DNA of 64,000 bases from Trichomonas vaginalis G3 (lineage: Eukaryota > Parabasalia > Trichomonadida > Trichomonadidae): contig NC_067206.1 of NCBI RefSeq assembly GCF_026262505.1, positions 23,203,896-23,267,895 of the forward strand, read 5' to 3'. How positions within the stretch are numbered: the first letter of the stretch is position 1; each line of letters starts with the position of its first letter. The notes under the pieces are model-generated. The model worked only from the letters and a program-made list of their open reading frames with translations. It was not told the DNA's origin and did no database searches. Positions 54,436 through 63,743 of the stretch are shown here, piece after piece. Position numbers and translations under genes: made by a program.

Positions 54436-54490
54436 GTGACAACAGTCACTGTGTGACGAGACCTGAAGGTCTTGACATTTTGACAACAAC
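54436..54490. repeat. Palindromic element, copy 2
   Basis: Nearly identical to 47550-47602, followed by AACATAGGA. Confidence 0.88.
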
Positions 54491-54589
54491 ATAGGAGGAA
54501 GGCAGTTATGAATTATTTTTGAAGAACTGTAGGTGCTACCATGTTACCATGTGCTACCAGGTCATTTAACTTCTTTTAAAAAATGAGAC

Positions 54590-54640
54590 AACAGTCACTG
54601 TGTGACGAGACCTGAAGGTCTTGACATTTAGACAACAACA
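54590..54640. repeat. Palindromic element, copy 3
   Basis: Third copy, about 154 bp from copy 2 and also followed by AACATAGGA. Between them lies GTGCTACCATGTTACCATGTGCTACC, a small direct repeat. Confidence 0.88.
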
Positions 54641-54643
54641 TAG

Positions 54644-54673
54644 GAAATAAATGTTTACGTAAACATTTATTTC
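54644..54673. repeat. Perfect 30-bp palindrome
   Basis: GAAATAAATGTTTAC followed directly by its reverse complement, right after palindromic element copy 3. It lies in the gap between the left and right gene blocks and could be an origin, binding site or fusion point (inference). Confidence 0.9.
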
Positions 54674-54775
54674 TGCAGTTCATTCATTACTTCATTACCT
54701 AATTAATTACAAACATAAAATATATTTAGTTCATTCAATGAACGCGGTAAGCCTGCAAAGTAGGCTCAAGCACAT

Positions 54776-56415
54776 TCAATAAATGCGGTACCATGCGAAT
54801 ACAGTCACAAATGGTGGTATGTAATCTTTACCCGAGCCTGTTGGATTTGTTGTGAAAGTGTGTGAATGATTTCCTGTGGTTCCACAGAAAATACCTGCGC
54901 TTGAATCTACTGGGTCGCTTGAAATATCATATCTATCCATTCCCTGTCTATCCGAACCTGCTGCAAGATTTCTATAACCTCTTTTTGTTATTGAATGTGA
55001 ATGATTACCTGTTGTGTTTGTAGTTCCTGTATGAGTGTGCGGTGGAAGGTTTGCTTCAGTAATTTTCTTCGAACCTCCTGTTTCCTTTGAAGAGTTTGCA
55101 CAATACAAAAACCTGTCAACTATTTGTTCCCATGCACCAACACCAAACATTACTTGAGGACCTCTTGCATCCATAGATGTATAAATAGAACCTACTGGGT
55201 TCATTAAATCAAACATATGAGATATTATAGGATTGTCTCTTTTGAACTTAAAATATAGTGTAACTATTTCTGGTTTCTTCTGGTTTGTGTCAGAATATTT
55301 TTTTATAATATAATCTTATGTTTTCAGGGTAGGTAAAATCTTGACTATAATATTTATTTCTGTCATCTGTATAATAATATATTATTCTCGTTTTTTCTAT
55401 TGCATTATATCTTTTATATCTATAATAATCTAAATATAATGTTAGCTTTTGTTCATCTACATGTGGTGTTCTGACATCATCTCCATAGTCATAATAATAT
55501 GGTGCTGGAGCTGGGTCAGGCAATGTCATATCTGCCATTTCATAAACTCTTAAATATTTCTTTTGTTCGTCTCCATATAAGTTTAAGTAACAGTTTGTTG
55601 TCTAATGGAACTTTAACTTGTGTACCATTATTCTTTATATAGCCTACATACATTTCATTGTTATTTTTCGGAATGAGTTTATACCGTATACCATTTTTTA
55701 AGGAGTGTACAAACTCCCATCTAAAATATTTGTTTTCTTCATAGATAGAAAAGTCACCAACAATAGTTTCAATATTTTTCGTTGTTCCTATCAAACTTTG
55801 GTATATTTCGTTAACATATTCCTTATCTGCCTTCTTCTCTAACTCATCGTTAACATAAGTTTTATCCGCTTTAAGGTCTAAACATCCTGAAACCCATCCT
55901 GTATCGGCTTTAGTTTTTAAAATCTTTGATGTCCATTCATGATACCATTCAACCCTTTCTTGAATTTCATTATCTTTTTCGTTAACATATTCCTTATCTG
56001 CTTTCTTCTCTAACACAGCAGCAACATATTCCTTATCTGCCTTCTTCATTATGTCATTTAGGAAACCTTTTATGAATTCCTCATTTAAATTAAATCTTCC
56101 AATCTTCAAAACTTTAGGAAATGCATTTAATGCGTAATATCTCTGTTCTTCTGGTGGAATTGATGTTATATCATCCGTTATACCTTTAATTTTTGAATTC
56201 ATAAATAAAATTTCTTTTATATTTGATATCACCGCACCACCCTTGCAAACGAATTCGAAATGGTCATTTTTCAATACTATCTCCAAATCTCCATATTTCA
56301 ACCTTTGCGTTTGTTCTGCCGTCTTTGAATTATATGCATATGTGGCGTATGTAATGGTCTGAAGGACCTGGGTGTTTTGTGCCTTAAGTTGTTGTGGTTG
56401 CTGTTGTTTAATCAT
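54776..56415 (-). pseudogene. Family 2 fibre gene, broken
   Basis: The 5' part (from ATG at 56415) begins MIKQQQPQQLKAQ and carries repeated KKADKEYVNE coiled units typical of trimeric fibres. The 3' part (54776-55216) is a tail-collar-like head with HSHSITKRGY and AGSDRQGMDRYD, very close to the head of the family 1 fibre. It is broken, with at least two breaks. Host attachment is the likely original role. Confidence 0.75.
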
Positions 56416-56439
56416 TTATTATGATTTAAAAATAAATAT

Positions 56440-57150
56440 TTAATCTGTTATCTCATCAGCTATTTTTTCTATTTGAAATTGCCATAATATTTCATTCATA
56501 AATTCTAAATCACAATCAAATAGGTCAGTTATTCTAAATTTAATATTTGATAAATCTTTTGAATGAAGAATAAATGAATTCCCAGATAATTGAAACGGAT
56601 ATGATAAAGAAAATGTGTTTAAGTTGATGGATAAAATGTTTTGAATTGATGGGTAAGAGTTAGGGTCTAATGTTTGGTGTGAAAATCTCATTGGGGTATT
56701 AACTTTATCACATTTGATTAAAATGAAATTGGAACCAGTGTCAGAATACAAAACATCCCCAACATCTTTTTCAAAATTTAATATCCCCAACAATGAACGA
56801 AGATGAGGAGTACAAAATTTAATTTTCAGCGGGAATTTAATAAGGTTATTTATTTCATCAAGTTCAAAAAGTTTATCAGGTTTTGATTTAAAATTTTCTT
56901 CATACCATACGATAAATGATTCATTTAAATAACTTAAAATCATGTTAATATCCCATTTCGCTATCACATTATTTATATACATATCATACGTTTTTTCATG
57001 GTCATCTTTAATAAATGATATATAATCTGAAGGGTCTAAAAGAATGGGATTAAATTTACCACTCACAGAAACGAGAGTAACATTATAAATTCCACTAACT
57101 GTTAAATTTAATTCACAACTATTATTCGAAATAATATTGATAATTGACAT
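56440..57150 (-). CDS. 236-aa structural-type protein, unknown
   Basis: Beta-rich, no membrane segment. It lies next to the fibre and is divergent from the gene at 57170. Size and setting suit a minor capsid or penton protein, but no signature was found. Its start follows TTTTTAATCGTAATAAAA. Confidence 0.45.
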   Translation of the reverse strand: MSIINIISNNSCELNLTVSGIYNVTLVSVSGKFNPILLDPSDYISFIKDDHEKTYDMYINNVIAKWDINMILSYLNESFIVWYEENFKSKPDKLFELDEINNLIKFPLKIKFCTPHLRSLLGILNFEKDVGDVLYSDTGSNFILIKCDKVNTPMRFSHQTLDPNSYPSIQNILSINLNTFSLSYPFQLSGNSFILHSKDLSNIKFRITDLFDCDLEFMNEILWQFQIEKIADEITD

Positions 57151-57169
57151 TTTTATTACGATTAAAAAT

Positions 57170-57649
57170 ATGGTAAAGCGTTATTTTCCAGTGATAAATA
57201 AAACTAAAATAAGATTACCTCAAGAATTCATAAATTCAACGAATAAGAAATTCATTCATGTTATAAATTTTAGTGTTTTCAGAAAATATGAGTCAATGTC
57301 ATATTCATCATCGGGTTATATTTCACTTCATTCAAATTTAGTTCAATCAAATCCATATAATGACCATTTCATAAGATTTTCAGATGGTATTAAAAATGTA
57401 ATTGATAGATTAAAATATGAACAGATTGACAATATCGAATTTTTGGAATTTTGGTTTAAATATCCCGATGGAAAAAAGATTGAAGTTAAAGATAAAGCAG
57501 ATACTATAACAAAAACAATTACAATGACTGATCCGGATAGTGGGGAACAAAAAGAAATAAAACAAACGATAGAAACTGGTGAAAGGTCAATTATTATTGA
57601 TTATGATTCAAAGGATTATTATTCGATAATGTTAATGCTTGAATATTAA
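57170..57649 (+). CDS. 159-aa beta-rich protein, unknown
   Basis: Begins MVKRYFPVINKTK at 57170, which is preferred to an in-frame ATG at 57137 that would overlap the divergent gene. The middle has WFKYPDGKKIEV and the end YDSKDYYSIMLMLEY; a small jelly-roll-type structural protein is possible (inference). The 20-bp gap to the divergent gene is a near-symmetric TTTTTATTACGATTAAAAA. Confidence 0.5.
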   Translation: MVKRYFPVINKTKIRLPQEFINSTNKKFIHVINFSVFRKYESMSYSSSGYISLHSNLVQSNPYNDHFIRFSDGIKNVIDRLKYEQIDNIEFLEFWFKYPDGKKIEVKDKADTITKTITMTDPDSGEQKEIKQTIETGERSIIIDYDSKDYYSIMLMLEY

Positions 57650-57982
57650 ATGGCCTTAACAAAGAATTTTTCAAGTGATATTTTATATTCATCAACTATT
57701 TGATTATAAATATCATTATATGTTAAATGAAGTTCAGTTGTTGTTCCGTTCTTTGATATCTTAATTGTGCTAATATCCTTTATAGGATTTATTTTTGCAA
57801 CTGTTCCGCAGCATGAAACCTCATCATCTATGAAAAATTGAATCTTCACGTCTGAATCTTGAACATCACAAAGAATGGCGATAATGTGAATTAATGACTC
57901 ATAAGGTAAAATAATTAAACCGGATTGATCAATTAAATTTATTATTGAATCATAATTATCAGTTATGATATCGCGATATATA
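57646..57982 (-). pseudogene. Downstream part of gene split by mariner
   Basis: C-terminal part of a minus-strand gene; the upstream part lies at 59286-59639 on the other side of the mariner. Unknown family. Its stop shares TTAA with the convergent gene ending at 57649. Confidence 0.6.
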
Positions 57983-59283
57983 GGGTGTCCAAAGGTGTGT
58001 TTAGCACAAACCTGAATACTGCGAATAGAAATAAACAAGTTACATATATATAAAGTTTATTTAAATATAATCACCATTGGATTCAATCACGCGTTCGCAG
58101 CGATCGATCCAGGCTTGAAAGACACGCTTTAAATCATCATGAGAAAATTGCTCAAATTGCTCTCTTACAAAATTTTCAAGATCATCTGGACTCGCGAATT
58201 CGCGTCCTTCAGCTCTCTTTTTTAGCGTGCCGAATAAATAAAAGTCAGAGGGTGCAATATCAGGTGAATAAATTGGGTTTGGAACAACTTTGACATTGTT
58301 TTCCACCAAGTAATTCATTACCTTATGACTTTTGTGAACTCTTGAATTATCAAAATGAATTGCAAACTTTTGTTTTTTGTTGTTTGGATTTCTCAAACTC
58401 ATCAGAATTGATAATTTGAGTAAGAACATTGTCAATTAGATACTGAGCATTCATCGTATTAGGTTTTTGAAGAATATCAATTGCGATGATGCCATTCACG
58501 CCCCAAAAAACCGACAACATCATCATTGGTGTGTCAATTTTTTTCTTCGGGAATGTTTGCGGATTTTCATCCTTCGGGATCCACATGATTTTGGCTTCTG
58601 TTGCATATTGAAACCAAGACTCGTCCCCTGTTACTAAAAAGCGAAACTTCTTGGATTGATACGCACCCAATATAGAGAGGAGCTCTTTCGAAGATTGGAC
58701 TCTAGATTTTTTTTGAACTGAATTAAGGTTGTGCGGAACCCAACGTGTATACGCTAGTTTGTAGTTCAAATAATTGTGCAGATAATAACTGACTGTTGTA
58801 CGTGGTATCTTTGTCATCTCCTCTATCCTTCTGAGTGATGCTCTTGGGTCTTCATCTAGCGCTTGAAGAATTGCTTTGATTTTTCTTTGATCCGGCGATT
58901 TTTTGTCAATTTTTATGATGGGCGCCTTTTTGTTCATGAAGTGATACATCCTAACATGATACGTTACAGTGGAATAGCTAGGAGCATCCATACCGAAGCA
59001 TTTTACCAATGTCTCGTAGATTTTTTTACAGTCTTTGCATTTTTTTGCAAGAGCGAGGATGTTTTCTTTATGATTCATTAAAAAAATGAAAAAAATCCCG
59101 CCAAAATTTCCCGCGAAACCGCCTCTTGTCTAAAAATTCATTTTATATACCGGCATGGCGCCAAAATACAACATACTCATCATATACATATATTCATATT
59201 TTTTATTATATATTTATAATCAGCATATATCTCCTTTAATAGTCTCATATAGAGCGCTGTGCTAAACGCACCTTTGGACACCC
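57983..59283 (-). mobile_element. Tvmar1-like mariner transposon
   Basis: 1301 bp. Both ends carry an inverted repeat of about 28-30 bp beginning GGGTGTCCAAAGGTG, flanked by TA on both sides (57981-57982 and 59284-59285), the target duplication of mariners. Length and ends fit Tvmar1, the abundant mariner of T. vaginalis. It sits inside a family 2 Maverick gene. Confidence 0.9.
58061..59078 (-). pseudogene. Mariner transposase, one frameshift
   Basis: About 339 codons. The N-terminus holds paired helix-turn-helix pieces, the second with SLRRIEEMTKIPRTTV. The catalytic triad is of DD34D type: TGDESW, HFDNSRVHKS and SPDIAPSDF, with 34 residues between the last two Asp. The frame shifts once near an A-run around 58370, so the first frame ends KTKVCNSF and a second carries the last two Asp. 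Otherwise it is full length and little changed. Confidence 0.9.
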
Positions 59284-59285
59284 TA

Positions 59286-59639
59286 TATTTTCATTAATTC
59301 AGAATTAATGTCTATTTTATATGGCGCATTGCGACTGGAATCATAGATTCCCGGATTATCAAGTGGTGGGGGGTATGTTGGATATGTGGGGATTTCAACG
59401 GGTTCTTTACCTGGTTCAGATAAAATGATTGGGTCTCCATCTTCTTTATTTTGCTCCTCCTCTTTCTTTGGTAAGTCACGAGTTAATAAATTTGGTTGAG
59501 TTGCTGACCTTGTTAATTCAGGACTAACATTAACTTTAACATTTTGAATAATTCGTGATTTATCATCATTTACGTTATAACCAACCGTAATCTCTGCTTT
59601 TGCGTTTGTGTTCTTTTGACTAGTGAAACGTCTTCTCAT
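59286..59639 (-). pseudogene. Upstream part of gene split by mariner
   Basis: Begins MRRRFTSQKNTNAKAE at 59639 after TTTTTATTCGATATAA. Basic start, then a charged and Pro-rich stretch (YPTYPPPLDNPG). Unknown family. The mariner separates it from 57646-57982. Confidence 0.6.
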
Positions 59640-59720
59640 TTATATCGAATAAAAAAAGAAAAATATATTTAAAGTTTTATTTAGTTGTTACGGTAATATC
59701 CAAGGTTCATCCTTGTTTGC

Positions 59721-60074
59721 TTATACTTTCTTTGTAACTGCACCAATTATGTTATTGATAATGCTTTGAGTTTCTTCCAGTCTTATTTTATCATTTACAA
59801 TATCTTTAATCATTTCATTACATGCATTCTTAAAACCATCTGATTTTTCTAATTTACGTTTATCACTTTCTTTAAGTAAATCAAAGTTATAACCTTGTTG
59901 AGAATAAAGTGGTTTCTTTATCAATTCCTTGAACGCTTCTGAAAGTGAAGATGAAGAAATTCTTGCCACTTGAATTGGTTTAAATTCTGCTTTCATTGCT
60001 TCTTTCTGTTCATTGAACACTGGATCGAATAAAGCAACTTTAAAGAATTTCTTAGCTGGAATTTCAGATCTCAA
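59721..60074 (-). CDS. 117-aa helical protein, unknown
   Basis: Helical, with a Ser-rich SSSSLSEAF segment and charged C-terminus. Its start overlaps the end of the preceding 98-aa gene by 11 bp, and the two may be one functional unit. Not recognised. Confidence 0.45.
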   Translation of the reverse strand: MRSEIPAKKFFKVALFDPVFNEQKEAMKAEFKPIQVARISSSSLSEAFKELIKKPLYSQQGYNFDLLKESDKRKLEKSDGFKNACNEMIKDIVNDKIRLEETQSIINNIIGAVTKKV

Positions 60075-60360
60075 ATTTGCATATTGACATCAAACTGATT
60101 AACATATCGTGTAATCCATCGGTCCCTCTTTCAACAGCATTTAATTCTTCATTGAAATAAGAATATGGATTATAACGGTATGAATTAATTGGACCATGTT
60201 CACCATCTCCAATGTATTGTTTAACAGCTTTTCCATTTTCATCAAATTGCATAGGATAACGTTCATTATATGCTTTACGTTTAGGATAATCTGTCATTGT
60301 TAATTTATAACCATTTATGACTTTAATATTTCCTTGACCATCAGTAACGAAAAACTTCAT
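60064..60360 (-). CDS. 98-aa protein, unknown
   Basis: Starts MKFFVTDGQGNIKVING and is Tyr/Asn/Gly-rich (NSYRYNPYSYFNEE). A small virion or DNA-binding protein is possible but unsupported. Confidence 0.45.
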   Translation of the reverse strand: MKFFVTDGQGNIKVINGYKLTMTDYPKRKAYNERYPMQFDENGKAVKQYIGDGEHGPINSYRYNPYSYFNEELNAVERGTDGLHDMLISLMSICKFEI

Positions 60361-60618
60361 TTATACCATCAGGCTTTCCATTTGGTCCTGTAATGTCTGC
60401 TTCATGTGCTTCCCAATTTGTCCATGACGTTGGCATATGCTTGAGCTTCTGGTAATGTTAAAACGTTTCTCATTTGTTTAACATCCTTTTGAAGACCGGC
60501 AACAATGTGGACTAATTCTTTCATTCCGTCTGGAACTTTCATAGTTCTATTATATTGCACCCTTTTTGTTTGTTCCTTGTTTTAATGGAACCTGTAGAAG
60601 ATTTGCTATTTCTGTCAT
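60361..60618 (-). pseudogene. Small gene, broken
   Basis: A start at 60618 ([15 protein letters not shown]) follows a TTTTTATTTATAATTAA leader, and further reading on the same strand includes [18 protein letters not shown]. Broken, about two breaks. Unknown, probably helical. Confidence 0.45.
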
Positions 60619-60658
60619 GTTTAATTATAAATAAAAAATAAAAATTAATTATAAAAAG

Positions 60659-61474
60659 TTATTCGAATTTAATGGAACCTTTATTGAAATCAACTATTAT
60701 TTTTCCATGTTCACCTAATTGTTGATATTGTGTGTAAAGTTCATTAATGCTCATTGGTAAATTCACTTGATAAAGCATAACGTTCAACTGTTGACGACTA
60801 AACCCACTGAAAATGAAAAGGGTGGACAGGTTTGATTTAATGTTTGTGCTTAATGCTTTGAAGTATTGAACAGCCATAAAGAATGAACACTGAATGTGTC
60901 GACATTGAGTTAATAACTGATTAAAATATGATTTCTCATTAGTTATTAGTTTTGATTTCACGGCATCATCTAGAAAAATTAGTGAATGCAAAAATTCTCT
61001 ATCAAAATTTGAAATAGAAAGTGTTTCAAATAATTCGTTCCTTTGTTTATCAATAATTTTATCCTCTAATCCTTGCTTCTTGATTGTATTATATAATTCT
61101 TTATACATTAAAAAGTTTTTTAAATAATCTTCTGCTTCTTCTTGTGATAAATAAATAATTGGAATTTTGATTAAATGCTTTAAAGATTCAAATGTATCAT
61201 CTGAAGGTGAACCTGAACGGTTGATATAAATTAACACATGAGAATATGGTGAAGTGTTAGCAATAATGATAATTTGTTTTAATATCGTTAATGTTTTACC
61301 TTTATTTTGTTTACCAATTGCTGCAGTGATTGAATTTAAGTAACATTCAGAATATGGAATTTTCATTAATTTTTCCTTAGATAGAGCATTTTTATTATCA
61401 CTCAATGCTTCATTAATCATATCATCTATGTAGGTATTATATACATCTGTTAATTCTTCAGAATTGAAATCCAT
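60659..61474 (-). CDS. DNA-packaging ATPase (FtsK/HerA, A32-like)
   Basis: 271 aa. A P-loop GKQNKGKT (residues 54-61) follows a strand of ITAAI, and a Walker B LIFLDDAV is at about 165-171. A later QCRHIQCSFFMAVQ segment fits the sensor region of A32-like packaging ATPases. These motor proteins pump genome DNA into the capsid. Reads from 61474 after TTTATTTTTGATTAA. Looks whole. It lies next to the capsid gene, as is usual in Mavericks and related viruses. Confidence 0.82.
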   Translation of the reverse strand: MDFNSEELTDVYNTYIDDMINEALSDNKNALSKEKLMKIPYSECYLNSITAAIGKQNKGKTLTILKQIIIIANTSPYSHVLIYINRSGSPSDDTFESLKHLIKIPIIYLSQEEAEDYLKNFLMYKELYNTIKKQGLEDKIIDKQRNELFETLSISNFDREFLHSLIFLDDAVKSKLITNEKSYFNQLLTQCRHIQCSFFMAVQYFKALSTNIKSNLSTLFIFSGFSRQQLNVMLYQVNLPMSINELYTQYQQLGEHGKIIVDFNKGSIKFE

Positions 61475-61498
61475 TTAATCAAAAATAAATTTATAATT

Positions 61499-63137
61499 TT
61501 AAACATTTCTATTCATCAATATTTCATCATATGAACTTCTATACTGTGGTGGTGTACCTGTTGGATGATATTTCAAACCTTCATCCGGTGTCCATGTCCA
61601 ATATGTAGTCCTAGTAAACCAAACCTGAGGAGGATTTGTCACTTTTGAACAGTAAGTATCATTTTCACCCTGAATGATTGGATAAGCTTTCACTTGTACT
61701 GTAACTTGTGAGTTGAAAGTTTCTAATCCATCAAAGAATATACCCGCCATCACGTTGAACTGGAATAGTGCATAAGAATGAAGTTTGGTCTTTCCATGTT
61801 CTAGCTAATGGCGTACCATTATCATCATTCAGTGGTCTAGTTAATGAGTCCTCGTATTCTTCCGTGCATTCATTCACTCCATCTAAATCAGAAGCTTGAA
61901 GCATACGTGTAAAGAATATGTCACCCACTGTGGTCATCGCTTGATCGGGGAAGTTTCTGGAATCTATAGTGACCTGAAGACCTCGAAGCATTGGATTTTC
62001 TAAAACTGTTCTTTGCATTGCATTCTTCGGAAATGCTAACACAACATCTGTAACATTATGAAGAGCGTATGAGAAATCTGAACTGATACCTTCAGGAGTG
62101 ATGCAACCTCCATTTAGTGAACGAACGTCAATATGTTGAGCTGGAATCATGAATGGATCTTCCTTACTGAATAAACGTGGTATTGCTTTAACTGATTCTT
62201 CAATTAAACCGTATCCTGGTGTAATGCATTTATCCTCTAAAACTTCCATCTTTGTGCATGAAATAATAACGTTATCAACTTTTGCGTCAGCAGATGTAGC
62301 GGCTAAGCTTGTAATTAATTTGGTAGGAAGTCCGATTTGTTGGAATTTGCGATCATATTTATAAACATGATTCATAATCTTTTCATAATTTTCATCAGTT
62401 ATCTTTTCATAAACGTAATTTTGTAAATCAGCAACTCTTAACGGGTCAACCTGACAAAATACTAAAGTATCCCTGAAAACATAATATTTAAGAATGATTT
62501 CACCAAATGATTTAGGATAATCATCGAACGCCTGAAATGCTAACAAATCATTTACCGGAATAATCATATCAAAAGTGACATCAACTTCTTCATTTGCTTT
62601 CTTGAAAACTTCTGAAGGGTCAATATATTTACCACATACTGAGTTATCATATTTTTGAACATTGTTATATAATGAATGAACAAACTTTTTAACTTTCCTT
62701 TCTGATTTTGGTTTATATGTTGCAAATGCGAAAGATTCACGGGCGCAATCCATTTGAAGATAACCGGCATCACCTCTTTCAGTTTCTACTTCTAATTGTT
62801 TAAAGCTTTGATTTGATGATTTGTAACCAACGAATAAACGCATGCATTTAAAAGCGGTATCACATGTGAAAGCTTTATTTGAAACTAGAGTTGCTTTAAC
62901 TTTGCGTTTAATATATGTGTCACCTAATTGGTTCACATCATGAGCTGGATTTGTAATTCTTAAATGAGTTTGTTTATCATCAAAATATGGAGCATCAGAG
63001 TCATAGCATGAACTTTCAAGTTCTCTATAATATCTTCTACCGTCATTCTTTGCGAATATTTCATTTATCTTTTCGAATGAATGAAACACATTTCCATTAA
63101 TCGGTTTAGTGTTTGGCACTAAATAGTTAGTCGTCAT
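61499..63137 (-). pseudogene. Family 2 major capsid protein candidate, broken
   Basis: Starts MTTNYLVPNTKPING at 63137 after TTTTTTTATTTCATCATAA. A beta-rich protein of capsid size beside the packaging ATPase; the pattern of strand segments and the SFLC(T)IP-type end region resembles the family 1 candidate at 9055-10629 (HFLCGFP). Broken, about one break. The double-jelly-roll fold is inferred from setting. Confidence 0.62.
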
Positions 63138-63207
63138 TTATGATGAAATAAAAAAATCAAAATTAAAAGATGGAAATGAATTTTTAATTTTAATGAAATA
63201 ATCAACT

Positions 63208-63420
63208 ATGGCTGCAGGATTCTTTAAAAAATTATGGGATAAAGTAAAAAGAGGAGCGCATAAAGTTTGGGAAACAATGAAGAAGGGAGCAAATTGGATA
63301 TTTAAGAATAAAGAAGCAATTAGTGACGTTGCAGAACAAATAGCACCTAATGTTCCGGTAAGGGAAGTATTAAATAAAGGAGATAAAGTTTATCGTCGAC
63401 TACAACCGATATTGAGATAA
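63208..63420 (+). CDS. 70-aa amphipathic protein, MAAGFFKKLW type
   Basis: Starts MAAGFFKKLWDKVKRG, an amphipathic basic helix, followed by further helices. The N-terminus is shared with the convergent gene at 63441-63677. Such a helix could insert into or disrupt membranes, as with the lytic helix of adenovirus protein VI; that is inference. Confidence 0.6.
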   Translation: MAAGFFKKLWDKVKRGAHKVWETMKKGANWIFKNKEAISDVAEQIAPNVPVREVLNKGDKVYRRLQPILR

Positions 63421-63440
63421 AAATAATATTTATTTTTCCA

Positions 63441-63677
63441 CTATTTACCTCCTATTTTATTAAGTATTCCTTCAGCAATTCCACCAATTGCGTTACCTGC
63501 TTGTGCTCCCATCGCTGGATTACCTGCTTTAGTACCTAATACTCCACCTATGATAGTTCCTGCCGTTTTCGCTACTGGTGCCAAAAAGTTTGCAACGGGT
63601 TTTATTATTTTCTGATGAACCCAACTTGCAGCTTTCTTAATTCCTTCCCATAATTTTTTAAAGAATCCTGCCGCCAT
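63441..63677 (-). CDS. 78-aa amphipathic protein with Gly/Ala-rich end
   Basis: Starts MAAGFFKKLWEGIKKAA, then a Gly/Ala-rich hydrophobic segment (TAGTIIGGVLGTKAG, then AQAGNAIGGIAEGIL). The identical first ten residues tie it to the gene at 63208. The glycine-rich hydrophobic stretch suggests membrane insertion or a capsid-lining role (inference). Confidence 0.6.
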   Translation of the reverse strand: MAAGFFKKLWEGIKKAASWVHQKIIKPVANFLAPVAKTAGTIIGGVLGTKAGNPAMGAQAGNAIGGIAEGILNKIGGK

Positions 63678-63743
63678 TTCTGATTTAATATTAATTAAAA
63701 AATATATTTCATCACTTATATTCTAATTTTTATTTAATGATAA

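Noticed and set aside
57137-57169. Upstream ATG for the 57170 gene
   Set aside because: It would overlap the divergent gene and leave no room for the shared leader; the ATG at 57170 has the usual context.
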